From: JAUJNH01 sp038253125
GTDB lineage: Bacteria; Actinomycetota; Acidimicrobiia; Acidimicrobiales; JAUJNH01
Assembly: GCA_038253125.1 (NCBI GenBank)
Contig: JBBSHM010000001.1
Span: 62,001 to 126,000, forward strand
Direction of reading: 5' to 3'
DNA: 64,000 nt
The number at the start of each line of letters is the position of its first letter. Within the stretch, counting starts at the first letter, position 1. Below, piece after piece: positions 8,507-17,648 of the stretch. The notes below the pieces were generated by a model that was not told the origin of the DNA, did not search any database, and saw only the letters and a list, made by a program, of their open reading frames with translations. Both the position numbers and the translations under genes were made by a program.

Positions 8507-9816
8507 CGCCGGCCCCGGCGGTGGGCACGCTCGGGACGGTCGTGGTCGTCGGGCTCGGACCGGCCGGTCCCGACTTGCTCTCCGCCGCCGCCCACGCCGC
8601 GTTCGCCGCCGTCGATCCGCCGGCCCGCATGCTGCGCACGTCCCGCCACCCTTCTGCGGCGGCCGTCGGGGCGGGGTCCACCTTCGACCACCGCTACGAG
8701 TCGGCCACGACGATGGACGAGGTCTATGGCGGTATCGTCGATGACCTGGTGGCCGCCGCCGCCCGGTGGGGCCGGGTGGTGTACGGCGTGCCCGGCTCGC
8801 CCCTGGTGGCCGAGCGCACCGTCGAGCTCCTGCGGGTGCGGGCATCACAGGGCGACATCGCCCTGGAGGTGGTGCCGGCGCTCAGCTTCCTGGACCTAGC
8901 TTGGGTCCGGCTCCGGATCGATCCCGTGGCTGCCGGGGTGCGCCTGGTGGACGGCAGCCGCTTCGCCGTCGAGGCCGCTGGCGAGCGCGGTCCTCTGCTG
9001 GTGTCCCAGACCGACTCGTCGTTCACGCTGTCCGAGGTGAAGCTGGCGGTCGAGGACGGTCCGGTGGTCACCGTGCTGCAGCGCCTCGGCCTGCCCGACG
9101 AACGGGTCGTCGAGGTGGCCTGGGCCGACCTCGATCGTGAGGTCGAAGCGGACCACCTGACGACGCTGTGGGTGCCGAGGCTGACTGCTCCCGTCGGAGC
9201 CGAGCTGCAGCGCCTCAGCGCCACCGTGCGCTCCCTGCGGGAGCGCTGCCCGTGGGACCGCGAGCAGAGCCACCAGAGCCTCACCCGTTACGCCGTCGAG
9301 GAGGTGCACGAGGTGGTCGAGGCCATCGACGCCCTGGGCGACGACCCCGGCGCCGACGAGATCGACGCCCTGTGCGACGAGCTCGGCGACCTGCTGTTCC
9401 AGGTCTTCCTGCACGCCGCCATCGCCGAGCAGGCCTGCTGGTTCAGCCTGGCCGACGTCGCCGCCGGCGTCGATGCCAAGCTGGTGCGCCGCCACCCGCA
9501 CGTGTTCGCCGGCCTCGCCGTCACCGACGCGGACGAGGTGGTGCGCAACTGGGACGCCCAGAAGCGGATCGAGCGGCCCGAGCGCACCGGGCCGCTGGAC
9601 GGGATCCCCGCCGGGCTGCCGGCGCTCCAGCTGGCCACCAAGGTGCTGCGCCGCGCTGGTGCCCTCTCGGGCGGTGCAGGCCCGAAGAACGGCGGCCCGA
9701 AGAGCAAGGAGGAGGAGGCCGGCGAGGAGCTGCTCGAGGCGGTTCGGCGCCTGGGCGGCGGCGGCGTCGACCTCGAAGCCGCCCTGCGCCGAGCGGTGCG
9801 CCGCCACTTCGGCTGA
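8503..9816 (+). CDS. YabN-like fusion: tetrapyrrole-methylase domain plus MazG pyrophosphohydrolase
   Basis: About 437 residues. Residues 1-220 are a tetrapyrrole (corrin/porphyrin) methylase-type SAM domain: VVVVGLGPAGPDLLS, YGVPGSPLVAERTVELL. From about 235 there is a MazG NTP-pyrophosphohydrolase domain: CPWDREQSHQSL, EEVHEVVEAID and the metal-binding ELGDLLFQV. The same architecture is known as YabN in Bacillus, also downstream of mfd. The MazG half likely hydrolyses non-canonical NTPs; the methylase substrate is unknown. GTG at 8503 overlaps the mfd stop (GTGA); GTG 8521 is an alternative. Confidence 0.88.
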   Translation: MTPAPAVGTLGTVVVVGLGPAGPDLLSAAAHAAFAAVDPPARMLRTSRHPSAAAVGAGSTFDHRYESATTMDEVYGGIVDDLVAAAARWGRVVYGVPGSPLVAERTVELLRVRASQGDIALEVVPALSFLDLAWVRLRIDPVAAGVRLVDGSRFAVEAAGERGPLLVSQTDSSFTLSEVKLAVEDGPVVTVLQRLGLPDERVVEVAWADLDREVEADHLTTLWVPRLTAPVGAELQRLSATVRSLRERCPWDREQSHQSLTRYAVEEVHEVVEAIDALGDDPGADEIDALCDELGDLLFQVFLHAAIAEQACWFSLADVAAGVDAKLVRRHPHVFAGLAVTDADEVVRNWDAQKRIERPERTGPLDGIPAGLPALQLATKVLRRAGALSGGAGPKNGGPKSKEEEAGEELLEAVRRLGGGGVDLEAALRRAVRRHFG

Positions 9817-9866
9817 CCGGTCGGTAGCGTGCCGACCAGCCCGCCCGCCCTACCAGGAGGCCACCA

Positions 9867-10097
9867 GTGACAGACCCAGCGTGGGACGTGCAGGAGGTGG
9901 GCATCTGGTACGACATCACGGCCCGCGCCACCTGCCCGCGCTGCGGGCAGGCCTTCGAGGAGCGGTCGCAGCGGCGCCGGGCGGCCGGCCGGCCTGACAC
10001 CCCGCCGCTCGAGCTGCGGGTGGTCGACGCGACCGGCGTCGAGCTGGTGGCGCCAGGCATGTTCCTGCCGATCGCCACCCACCGCTGCCCGGGGTAG
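9867..10097 (+). CDS. Small hypothetical protein with a zinc-ribbon-like cysteine pair
   Basis: A 76-residue protein of unknown function. It starts with GTG at 9867, preceded by AGGAGG at 9855-9860 at good spacing. A CPRCGQ knuckle in the first half and a C-terminal HRC could bind zinc, but a complete second CxxC pair is missing. It has no membrane segment. It sits 50 bp after the YabN-like gene in the same orientation and may end that transcription unit. Confidence 0.6.
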   Translation: MTDPAWDVQEVGIWYDITARATCPRCGQAFEERSQRRRAAGRPDTPPLELRVVDATGVELVAPGMFLPIATHRCPG

Positions 10098-10184
10098 CAC
10101 CGAAGGAGCTTGGGAAGGTTCTGGCTGCTGTCAGCGTCAGAGTGGCGTGGGTCCACCAACTTCACCTGCCGGTTCGGATTGACT

Positions 10185-10739
10185 GTGAACGTGGCGACGG
10201 CGCCGGCTCGGCTGGGCAACCTCGAACAGGCGCGAGGCGGCGACCACCGCGCCTTCTGCGTGCTCCTGCGCAGGCAGGACGAACGGATGCGGGGCCTGGC
10301 CTGGAAGCTGCTGGGTGACACCGAGCGCATGGACGACGCCCTCCAGGAGGCGTACCTGAAGGCATGGAGGTCGATCGGCGGCTTCCGGGCGGACGCTGAC
10401 TTCGGCACCTGGCTGTACCGGATCACCTACAACGCCTGCATGGATGAGCTGCGCCGCGGAGCCGCCCGCCCGGCGCCGCACGCCTGGCACGACACCGCCG
10501 ACCAGCCGGCGGTGTTCGGGTCGGGTCCCGAGGCGACCGTGGTGGCCTCCGACTGGGTCTCCCGCCTGCTTGCCTCGCTGCCCGCCGACCAGCGGGCTGC
10601 GGTCGTCCTTGTCGACGGCGAGGGCTTCGACAACAAGGCGGCGGCCGACATCTTGGGCGTCGCCGTCGGCACCGTGGCCTCCCGCCTGTCCCGAGCCCGG
10701 GCCACGCTGCGGGCCGGCCGCCACGAGGAGGACCGATGA
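10185..10739 (+). CDS. ECF-family RNA polymerase sigma factor
   Basis: About 184 residues with sigma region 2 (DDALQEAYLKAWRSIGGFR, FGTWLYRITYNACMDELRR) and region 4 (LPADQRAAVVLVDGEGF, ADILGVAVGTVASRLSRAR). It directs RNA polymerase to a specific promoter set, probably in response to an envelope or external signal. The start is uncertain: GTG codons at 10185 and 10191 precede LGNLEQARGGDHRAF; longer starts add unlike sequence. Its stop overlaps the next gene by ATGA, the usual arrangement for a sigma factor and its membrane regulator. Confidence 0.88.
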   Translation: MNVATAPARLGNLEQARGGDHRAFCVLLRRQDERMRGLAWKLLGDTERMDDALQEAYLKAWRSIGGFRADADFGTWLYRITYNACMDELRRGAARPAPHAWHDTADQPAVFGSGPEATVVASDWVSRLLASLPADQRAAVVLVDGEGFDNKAAADILGVAVGTVASRLSRARATLRAGRHEEDR

Positions 10740-11764
10740 ACGATCCCTGGAGCGATCAGACCGAGCCCGACGGCGTGCCTGACGGCGAGGCCGACCCGGC
10801 GGTGACCGCCGCCCTGGCTTCGATGGCGCCGCCCTCGCACGGCTACGGCTTCTGGGCCACCGTCGAGGCCCGTCTGCCGCCGGGCCCGGCGGCCGGAGCC
10901 CTGCCCCCGGCGACGGCCGGCGAGCCCCCCCGGACGCCCGGAGCGCCGCCCCCGACGGAGCCGCCGTACCCGCCTCTGTCAGCGGGGGAGCCGGGGTTGG
11001 CCGAGCTCTCCCCGGCTCCACGACGAGGGCCGGCAGGCTGGTGGGTTGCTGCCGCCGTTGCCGCCGGTCTGGTCGTGGTCGCCGCCGCCGCAGCCATCAT
11101 CATCCGCCCGGGAAGCACCGCCGTTGCCACCAGGCCGGTCGCCGCCGACGTGCCGCAAACCTCGACGACGTTCGTCATCCCGCTTGTCACCACCGTGCCG
11201 TCGGTTACGACGACGACGACGGCGGCGGCGCCGTCGACGACGACCGTGTTCCCCGTCAGCCCGCCCCGCACGACGGCACCCACCACCGCACCAGCCCGCA
11301 CCACAACGACGGCCAGGCTCGCCAGCCTCACCCTCTCACCCGACGGCCTGGGACCGCTCCACCTCGGGATGACCCCCCAGGAGGCCACGGCCACAGGAGC
11401 AGTCGGCCCCTTCCAGCCCTCCGAGATCAACCCGGCCAGCGGGTGCGGTTCCGCCAGCCCGGCCAGCGCCTACCAGTCCGGCGACTTCTCCACCCTGTTC
11501 CTGAACGGCCGGCTGGCCCGCATCTATGTCAGCGCCGGCAGCCGCCTGCGCACGCCCCAGGGGATCGTCGTCGGCACCGCCCTGTCCCGCCTGGCCACCG
11601 TGCCTGGCACCCGTACCGAGAGCCCTGAGCCCTACGGCGCCGGCACCAACGTAGACATCCTGACCGGCGACACCGGCTACCAGTTCACCGTCGAGAACGG
11701 AGTCGTGACCACCTGGTCGGTCGGCACCAAGGCCGGCCTGGATACCCCCGAAGGCTGCGCCTGA
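10736..11764 (+). CDS. Single-pass membrane protein, putative anti-sigma partner
   Basis: 342 residues. A cytoplasmic N-terminus without an HxxxCxxC zinc motif and a proline-rich linker precede one membrane helix (WWVAAAVAAGLVVVAAAAAIII, residues about 101-122). A Thr/Ser/Pro-rich spacer follows, then an extracytoplasmic domain of about 145 residues (LGPLHLGMTPQEA, TPQGIVVGTALSRL, ENGVVTTWSVG) with a conserved-looking Cys pair. Overlap with the sigma gene and the topology suggest an anti-sigma factor of non-zinc type. The outer domain resembles that of the lipoprotein encoded at 44878-45648. Function is inferred from context only. Confidence 0.7.
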   Translation: MNDPWSDQTEPDGVPDGEADPAVTAALASMAPPSHGYGFWATVEARLPPGPAAGALPPATAGEPPRTPGAPPPTEPPYPPLSAGEPGLAELSPAPRRGPAGWWVAAAVAAGLVVVAAAAAIIIRPGSTAVATRPVAADVPQTSTTFVIPLVTTVPSVTTTTTAAAPSTTTVFPVSPPRTTAPTTAPARTTTTARLASLTLSPDGLGPLHLGMTPQEATATGAVGPFQPSEINPASGCGSASPASAYQSGDFSTLFLNGRLARIYVSAGSRLRTPQGIVVGTALSRLATVPGTRTESPEPYGAGTNVDILTGDTGYQFTVENGVVTTWSVGTKAGLDTPEGCA

Positions 11765-11768
11765 GTCA

Positions 11769-11790
11769 TCTGACCGGTGGTGTGGTCAGA
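11769..11790 (+). terminator. Hairpin just after the membrane-protein gene
   Basis: TCTGACC (11769-11775) and GGTCAGA (11784-11790) form a perfect 7-bp stem with an 8-base loop, five bases after the stop codon at 11762-11764. No T-tract follows, so this is a weak terminator call; an operator upstream of eno is possible. Confidence 0.4.
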
Positions 11791-11877
11791 GGTTGAGGTA
11801 GGCGGCGCTGCTGACCACGGCGCGGTGGCGGTTTCCTCTAACCTGGCCCCAGCAGCCACAGGAGCCACATCAGAACC

Positions 11878-13179
11878 ATGAGCCAGATCGAAGCAGTGCT
11901 CGGCCGCGAGGTCCTCGACAGCCGGGGGAACCCGACGGTCGAGGTCGAGGTCGCTCTGGTGTCAGGGGCCACGGGCCGGGCCATCGTCCCCTCCGGCGCC
12001 TCCACCGGCGCCCACGAGGCGGCCGAGCTTCGCGACGGGGGGGCCCGCTACGGGGGCAAGGGCGTGCGCCAGGCCGTCGAGCACGTGAACAACGAGATCG
12101 CCGACGCCCTGTTCACCTACGAGGCCCTGGACCAGCGGGTGGTCGACGACATCCTGCTTGACCTGGACGGCACCCCCAACAAGTCCCGCCTCGGGGCGAA
12201 CGCCATCCTGGGTGCCAGCCTGGCCGTGGCCAAGGCGGCGGCCGCCGAGCTCGGTCTGCCGCTGTACCGCTACGTCGGGGGCCCGAACGCCCACGTGCTT
12301 CCGGTGCCGATGATGAACGTCCTGAACGGCGGCGCCCACGCCGACAACTCGGTCGACTTCCAGGAGTTCATGATCGTGCCCGTCGGCGCCGCCTCGTTCT
12401 CCGAGGCGTTGCAGTGGGGGGCCGAGGTGTACCAGGCCCTGAAGGCGGTTCTGCACGACAAGGGCCTGTCGACGGCGCTCGGTGACGAGGGTGGCTTCGC
12501 CCCCAGCGTGCCCAGCAACGAGGCGCCGCTGCAGCTGATGGTCGAGGCCGTCGAGCGGGCCGGCCGCAGCCTGGGCGACGAGATCGGCTTCGCCCTCGAC
12601 CCGGCGTCCTCGGAGTTCTTCTCCGACGGCGCCTACCGGCTGTCCGGCGAGGGCAGAGTGCTGTCGTCGGACGAGATGGTCGCCGTCTACGTCGAGCTGT
12701 GCGCCCGCTACCCGATCATCTCCATCGAGGACGGCATGGCCGAGGACGACTGGGCCGGGTGGGCAACCATCACAGCCGAGCTCGGTGACCGTGTGCAGTT
12801 GGTGGGCGACGACCTGTTCGTGACCAACGTCGAGCGCCTGCAGCGGGGGATCGACGAGAACGTGGCCAACTCGATCCTCATCAAGGTCAACCAGATTGGC
12901 ACGCTCACCGAGACCCTCGACACCGTCGACCTGGCCACCCGCAGCCGCTACACCTCGATGATCAGCCACCGCTCGGGCGAGACCGAGGACGTCACCATCG
13001 CCGACCTGGCCGTGGCCACCAACTGCGGGCAGATCAAGTCGGGCGCCCCGGCCCGCTCAGACCGGGTGGCCAAGTACAACCAGCTGCTGCGCATCGAGCA
13101 GGGCCTGGGGCCGAGCGCCCGCTACCGGGGCCTGGCGGCGTTCCCCGCCGTCAAGGGGCGAGGCGGCAGACAGCAGTGA
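11878..13179 (+). CDS. eno: Enolase
   Basis: Interconverts 2-phosphoglycerate and phosphoenolpyruvate in glycolysis. 433 residues, standard length. N-terminus EAVLGREVLDSRGNPTVEV, SGASTGAHEA loop, magnesium ligand region SIEDGMAEDDW, and the signature LIKVNQIGTLTET with the catalytic Lys (about residue 333), then SHRSGETED. An AGGAG lies at 11860-11864, about 13 nt before the ATG. Order eno-ftsB-DUF501-ppx is typical of Actinobacteria. Confidence 0.97.
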   Translation: MSQIEAVLGREVLDSRGNPTVEVEVALVSGATGRAIVPSGASTGAHEAAELRDGGARYGGKGVRQAVEHVNNEIADALFTYEALDQRVVDDILLDLDGTPNKSRLGANAILGASLAVAKAAAAELGLPLYRYVGGPNAHVLPVPMMNVLNGGAHADNSVDFQEFMIVPVGAASFSEALQWGAEVYQALKAVLHDKGLSTALGDEGGFAPSVPSNEAPLQLMVEAVERAGRSLGDEIGFALDPASSEFFSDGAYRLSGEGRVLSSDEMVAVYVELCARYPIISIEDGMAEDDWAGWATITAELGDRVQLVGDDLFVTNVERLQRGIDENVANSILIKVNQIGTLTETLDTVDLATRSRYTSMISHRSGETEDVTIADLAVATNCGQIKSGAPARSDRVAKYNQLLRIEQGLGPSARYRGLAAFPAVKGRGGRQQ

Positions 13180-13571
13180 CCGGCAAGCCGCGCCTGGCCG
13201 CCCTGGCCGGAAACCACCGTCTCCGGCGGCTCTTCGTCGTCTCCCTCGTGGTGGTCGGCATCCTGTTCACCTTCGCCAACCCGGCCCGTACCTGGAACGA
13301 CCAGCGTCAGGAGATCGTGGCCGCCCGCGAGCGCAACGCGGTGCTCGACCAGCAGACGAAGGGCCTGCAGGCCCAGGCCGACACGCTGTCGAGCGACGCC
13401 GAGGTGGAGCGCCTGGCCCGCGCCGAGTACGGCCTTGTGAAACCGGGCGAGGAGGCCTTCTCCATCCTCCCGGCCCCCGGCGCCGCCCCATCGCCCCCGC
13501 AGCCGCCACCCCCGCCCAAGCCCCGCTCTGGTTGGCACTCCCTCTGGGAAAAGGCGAAGTTCTGGGACTGA
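13176..13571 (+). CDS. ftsB: FtsB/DivIC-type septum formation initiator
   Basis: 131 residues with one membrane helix (RLFVVSLVVVGILFTFANPA, about residues 19-38), an outer coiled coil (QEIVAARERNAVLDQQTKGL), and the family ending VERLARAEYGLVKPGEEAF. It is a bitopic cell-division protein acting with FtsL and FtsQ at the septum. A proline-rich tail follows (PQPPPPPKP). GTG at 13176 overlaps the eno stop (GTGA), so the two are probably co-transcribed. Confidence 0.87.
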   Translation: MTGKPRLAALAGNHRLRRLFVVSLVVVGILFTFANPARTWNDQRQEIVAARERNAVLDQQTKGLQAQADTLSSDAEVERLARAEYGLVKPGEEAFSILPAPGAAPSPPQPPPPPKPRSGWHSLWEKAKFWD

Positions 13572-13615
13572 GGCCGTCGAGTCGCTAATACCGTCTGCTC
13601 GGGCTCCTTGCCAGA

Positions 13616-14902
13616 TCACAACGTTGCCGTCCGTTGGGCCAGTTCGTGGAGTACAGCGGCGCCTTGGTCGGTCAGGACGCGGACGTGGGCCAGGACGGCG
13701 GCTGTGGCGGCGTCTCGGGCGGTGAGGGCGGTTCGGCCTTCGGCGCCGCGGCGGGCGACGACGTGGCGGCAGCGTTCGCCGGCCGCTTCCCAGGCGGTGC
13801 ACAGGGCCAGTGACCAGGCCACCGACGGCAGGTGCCCGAGTGCGGCTTCCAGGGGTTCCACGGCGGCGGGCTCGGCGTCGGCGACGGCGCCTTGAAGCGC
13901 CTCGTCGAGGGCGTCGAGGCGCCCGCTCGCCGCCGGTGCTCCGAGGGCCTTGACGACCAGGGCGTGAAACGTGCGCTCCTCGTGGGTGAGGCGCCGCCAA
14001 CGCTCCAGGGCGTCGGGCCCGAGCGCCTCGACCAGCGGCACCAGGCGCTGGAACGCGCCGGTGGTGGCGGCGGTCCACAGCACCTGGCCGGGCTGGTCGG
14101 GACGGTGGTGGTGTGCCGCCTCGACCAGAACCTCGCCGGCTCGACCCTCCTCGCCGGCACAGCCCCAGGTGACGTCGTGCAGGTCGCGCCCGACGGCGTA
14201 GGCCGACTCGAGGTCCACGATGGCGGCCCGGGGCGTCGCTTCGAGGCGCTCGACGGCGCCCAGCACGGCGTGGCCCACGGCTTCCAGGACGGCGGTCGCG
14301 TCGGTCGGCGGGTCCGGCAGATCCCGCAGCGCGGCGGCCTCGAACGCGGCACCGGCGGCGTCGAGCTCGTAGGGCAGCCACTGCCGGAGGACCAGGCCCA
14401 GCACGGCGCGGCGGCGCACATCCTCCAACGCCTCGTCGCCGCCCGAGGCGCCGGCCGCCGCCTCCCGGGCCCGGCGGGCCCCGACCGGGTCGCCGGCCCG
14501 GTCATAGGCCGAGCCCACCGCCTCGGCCAATCCGTTCAGCGCCCGGGATCGTCCCCTGCCCTCGGGAGCGGGATGGGTAACGGCGGCTGGTGCGGTAGGG
14601 GCGTCGACGGGGAGGAGGTCGGCGTCACCCAGGCCCACCTGCCGCAGGCCGGCGACCATCGCCTGCACCACGGCGTCGGCCTGGGCCTGGTCCTTGGTCG
14701 CGTCCACCACCAGCTCTCCCACCCACGGCTCGACGTAGCGCCACTGCACCCCTGACTCCATCTCGGCCTCGACCGCGGCGGCCGCCGCCTTCAGCGCCGC
14801 TTCGAGGAGGGGCTGGCGCACGGCAGACCGCACCGACACCCGGCTCGGGCCGGGGCGGCGCCCGAGGGCGGCCACCAGATCAGGATGGATGCGGAAGGGC
14901 AA
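13616..14902 (-). CDS. Hypothetical protein, 428 residues
   Basis: I do not recognise the family. The protein is Ala/Leu-rich, soluble, largely helical, and contains no clear catalytic motif or membrane segment. N-terminus MPFRIHPDLVAALGRRPG. The TTG start at 14900-14902 is supported by an AGGAGG ribosome-binding site 5 nt upstream, the best evidence that this strand is the coding one; the opposite strand is also open over much of the region. It interrupts the usual ftsB-DUF501 adjacency and is divergent from the DUF501 gene. Confidence 0.6.
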   Translation of the reverse strand: MPFRIHPDLVAALGRRPGPSRVSVRSAVRQPLLEAALKAAAAAVEAEMESGVQWRYVEPWVGELVVDATKDQAQADAVVQAMVAGLRQVGLGDADLLPVDAPTAPAAVTHPAPEGRGRSRALNGLAEAVGSAYDRAGDPVGARRAREAAAGASGGDEALEDVRRRAVLGLVLRQWLPYELDAAGAAFEAAALRDLPDPPTDATAVLEAVGHAVLGAVERLEATPRAAIVDLESAYAVGRDLHDVTWGCAGEEGRAGEVLVEAAHHHRPDQPGQVLWTAATTGAFQRLVPLVEALGPDALERWRRLTHEERTFHALVVKALGAPAASGRLDALDEALQGAVADAEPAAVEPLEAALGHLPSVAWSLALCTAWEAAGERCRHVVARRGAEGRTALTARDAATAAVLAHVRVLTDQGAAVLHELAQRTATL

Positions 14903-14976
14903 CGGGCCTCCTGAGCCGGGCCGGCTCCACTGGCCGGGCGTTCCACGGTAGGTGGGCGGCTGGCAGGCTCTCGGTC

Positions 14977-15480
14977 GTGGAGGACGGTGCGACGCCGGAC
15001 CCGGGCGTCGTAGAAGCTGTCGCCCGGCTGCTCGGCCGGCAGCCTCAGGGGGCGTTTACCGTCGTGGTGCGCGACCCGCACGGCCGACCGGTGGTGATCC
15101 GCAACCACCCCCTGCTCCACGACGGCACGCCCATGCCGACGCGCCACTGGCTGGTGGGCGAGTTCGAGCGCAGGGCTGTCTCCCGGCTCGAAGCTGCCGG
15201 TGGGGTGGCGCGGGCCGAGGCCGACGTGCCCGCCGACGCCCTAGCCGCCGCCCACCGCCGTGCCGCCGCCGAGCGGGAGTCGGCCCTGCCCGCAGGGTGG
15301 AAGGGCCCTCGACCCTCCGGTGGCGTCGGCGGCACCCGGATCGGGGTGAAGTGCCTGCACTGCCACTACGCCGACTTCCTCGCCGGCACCGGAGATCCGG
15401 TCGGACGATGGGTGGCCGACCGGCTGGCGGAGGGGCCGCCCAGCCCGCCTCGGTCCGATTTTCGTGACAGGGCGCGCTGA
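14977..15480 (+). CDS. DUF501 family protein
   Basis: 167 residues. Segments VARLLGRQPQGAFTVVVRD, PVVIRNHPLLHDGTPMPTRH and the C-terminal cysteine motif KCLHCHYADFLAGTGDPVG fit DUF501, a conserved actinobacterial family of unknown function encoded between ftsB and ppx. The CLHCH residues could bind metal. Start GTG at 14977. It is followed 53 bp later by ppx. Confidence 0.82.
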   Translation: MEDGATPDPGVVEAVARLLGRQPQGAFTVVVRDPHGRPVVIRNHPLLHDGTPMPTRHWLVGEFERRAVSRLEAAGGVARAEADVPADALAAAHRRAAAERESALPAGWKGPRPSGGVGGTRIGVKCLHCHYADFLAGTGDPVGRWVADRLAEGPPSPPRSDFRDRAR

Positions 15481-15533
15481 CCTCGGCGAGGCGTGGTCCG
15501 GGCTCGTCGTCGTTGCCCCGGTAGGTTGCGGGC

Positions 15534-16445
15534 GTGGGCTCCGTGGCCGCCGTCGACTGCGGGACTAACTCCACCCGGCTCCTCGTCCTCGACGGCGCCG
15601 GAAAGACCGTCGAGCGGCTCATGCGGATCACCCGGCTCGGTCAGGGGGTGGACGCCGACCGTCGGCTGCGGCCCGAGGCCATCGACAGGGTGGCGGCGGT
15701 CCTGGGCGAGTACCGCCTGGTCATCGAGCGCCACGGGGTCGAGCGGGTGCGGGCGGTGGCCACCTCGGCGGCACGCGACGCCGTCAACGCCGACGAGCTC
15801 CTCGACGCCGCCGAGGCGGCCCTCGGCACCCGGCCCGAGCTGCTCGACGGCCTCGAGGAGGGCCGGCTCGCCTTCGAGGGCGCCACCGCCGGCCTCGACC
15901 CCGGCGGCCCGCCGATGCTCGTCGCCGACATCGGAGGCGGCTCTACCGAGCTGATCGTCGGAGTCCCCAGCACCGAGCCGCCCGGCGTCGTCAGCCTGGA
16001 CGTCGGGTGCGTCAGGATCACCGAGCGGTGGATCGAGCACGACCCGCCACGGCCCGAGGAGCTGGCCAACGCCCTGGGCGAGGTGCACGACGCCCTGGAG
16101 GACGCCGACCGGCAGCTTCCAGCGCTGGTATCGGCTGAGCGCTTCGTCGGCCTCGCCGGCACCGTCAGCACCGTCGCCGCCCTCGACCTCGGGCTCGAAA
16201 CCTACGACTCCGACCTCGTCCATCACCACGTGCTGGAGCGCGACACGGTCGAGGACTGGTTCCGCACCATGGCGATGGGCGACCGCCGGGACCGCCTGGG
16301 CAACCCGGGGCTGGAGGAGGGACGGGCTGACGTAATCGTCGGGGGGCTGTGCGTGCTGGTCGCCATCTTCCGCCACCGGGGCTTCGGCTCGTGCCTGGTC
16401 AGCGAGGCGGACATCCTCGACGGCCTCTGCGCCTCGCTGCGCTGA
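15534..16445 (+). CDS. ppx: Exopolyphosphatase / Ppx-GppA phosphatase
   Basis: 303 residues, the short Ppx-GppA form common in Actinobacteria. ASKHA-fold signatures are VAAVDCGTNSTRLLVLD (phosphate 1), ATSAARDA and VADIGGGSTELIVG (phosphate 2), then GLAGTVSTVAAL. It hydrolyses terminal phosphate from inorganic polyphosphate or pppGpp. GTG start at 15534. Fourth member of the eno-ftsB-DUF501-ppx set. Confidence 0.9.
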   Translation: MGSVAAVDCGTNSTRLLVLDGAGKTVERLMRITRLGQGVDADRRLRPEAIDRVAAVLGEYRLVIERHGVERVRAVATSAARDAVNADELLDAAEAALGTRPELLDGLEEGRLAFEGATAGLDPGGPPMLVADIGGGSTELIVGVPSTEPPGVVSLDVGCVRITERWIEHDPPRPEELANALGEVHDALEDADRQLPALVSAERFVGLAGTVSTVAALDLGLETYDSDLVHHHVLERDTVEDWFRTMAMGDRRDRLGNPGLEEGRADVIVGGLCVLVAIFRHRGFGSCLVSEADILDGLCASLR

Positions 16446-16568
16446 CAAGGCGGATTCGCCAACAGGCATCTTCGCTGGCAGCCCGATCTCGGCGCCCTCG
16501 CGACGCTGCCCCTCGCAGGAATCGTCCGGACCCGGCCCGGGGCGGTGCTGACTAGCGTCGATGACCTC

Positions 16569-17177
16569 ATGGCGATCCTCGAGCGCTCCCTCGAGCTGCG
16601 GGGGCGGCGGGTCACGCTGCGGCCCCTGACCCCGGCCGACTGGGACCGGTGGCGCCAGGTCCGCATCCAGGGTCGGGACTGGCTGGTGAAGTGGGAGCCG
16701 GCGCCGCTGCCGGGCAGCCCCGACCCGGCCGATGACCGGCGCGTGTTCACGGCCCGGTGCGGGGCCCGGGACCGAGAGCGCCAGCTGGGCACCGGCTTCG
16801 GGTTCGGCATCTTCGTCGGCGAACGGTTCTGCGGCGAGATCAACCTCTCCGGCATCCAGCGGGGCCCGTTCCAGAACGGCTACGTGGGCTACTGGATCGA
16901 CCAGGGGTGCGCCGGCCAGGGCTACACCCCCGAGGCGGTGGTCACCCTGTTCCGCTTCGCCTTCGAGGAGCTGCACCTCCACCGGATGCAGGTCGCCATC
17001 ATCCCCCGCAACGAGGCGTCCAACCGGGTGGCCCAGAAGCTGAACCTCCGCAACGAGGGGACGGCGCTGCGCTACCTGGAGATCAACGGCGTTTGGGAGG
17101 ACCACTACCGCTACGCCATGACGGTCGAGGACTGGTGGGAACGGCGGGCCCGCCTGCTGGACGACTGGGTTCGCTGA
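16569..17177 (+). CDS. GNAT acetyltransferase, RimJ/RimL type
   Basis: About 202 residues from ATG 16569 (GTG 16545 is an alternative; neither has a strong ribosome-binding site). It opens with LELRGRRVTLRPLTPADWDRW, has the core strand GYWIDQGCAGQGYTPEAV with the acetyl-CoA-binding loop, and IIPRNEASNRVAQKLNL, all typical of the RimJ/RimL group that acetylates protein N-termini or small amines. It follows ppx after a 123-bp gap with no other feature. Confidence 0.85.
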   Translation: MAILERSLELRGRRVTLRPLTPADWDRWRQVRIQGRDWLVKWEPAPLPGSPDPADDRRVFTARCGARDRERQLGTGFGFGIFVGERFCGEINLSGIQRGPFQNGYVGYWIDQGCAGQGYTPEAVVTLFRFAFEELHLHRMQVAIIPRNEASNRVAQKLNLRNEGTALRYLEINGVWEDHYRYAMTVEDWWERRARLLDDWVR

Positions 17178-17221
17178 GCAGACTGCCGTAGCAGCCTCTG
17201 GGTCAGAGCGACCAAGCTCCG

Positions 17222-17536
17222 CTAATCCAGGACGAAGACCTCGTCGAGCCGCGTGAGGCGCAGCACCCGGACCAGCTGGGTGCCGGCACTGCGCAGGTGA
17301 AGCGCTCCCCCTGCGTCCCTCAGGCGCCGCGATGCGCCGACCAGCGTGCCAAGGCCCTGGGAATCGATGAACCGGAGGTCGGCGCAGTCGAGGGTTATCG
17401 ACGTGGCGCCCTGGTCGATCAGGCTGTGAAGGGCAGCGCCGACCCGGGGGGCCGTACCTGCATCCAGCTCTCCGTCGATGAACACCAGCGGGCCACCGCC
17501 GTCAGGCTCGGCTCCGGGTTCCACGATCAGGCTCAC
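17222..17536 (-). CDS. STAS-domain anti-sigma factor antagonist
   Basis: 104 residues. The STAS core includes LVFIDGELDAGTAPRV, LDCADLRFIDSQGLGTLV (the Ser in IDSQGL is the usual phosphorylation site) and RLTRLDEVFVLD. Such proteins bind RsbW-type kinases and release the sigma factor when dephosphorylated. GTG start at 17536 with GGAGGT upstream. It is encoded close to, but on the opposite strand from, the UsfX-SigF pair and is a good candidate for its antagonist. Confidence 0.87.
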   Translation of the reverse strand: MSLIVEPGAEPDGGGPLVFIDGELDAGTAPRVGAALHSLIDQGATSITLDCADLRFIDSQGLGTLVGASRRLRDAGGALHLRSAGTQLVRVLRLTRLDEVFVLD

Positions 17537-17648
17537 CTGCGACCTCCAAGCCCCCGGCGTAGGCGCTGGCGGCCAGCCCCGCCTGTTCCCGCAACCGTTC
17601 TCCCCCGACCCAGGCCCTTCCGCCCGGTCTTCAGCTGCCTGTTCACGG

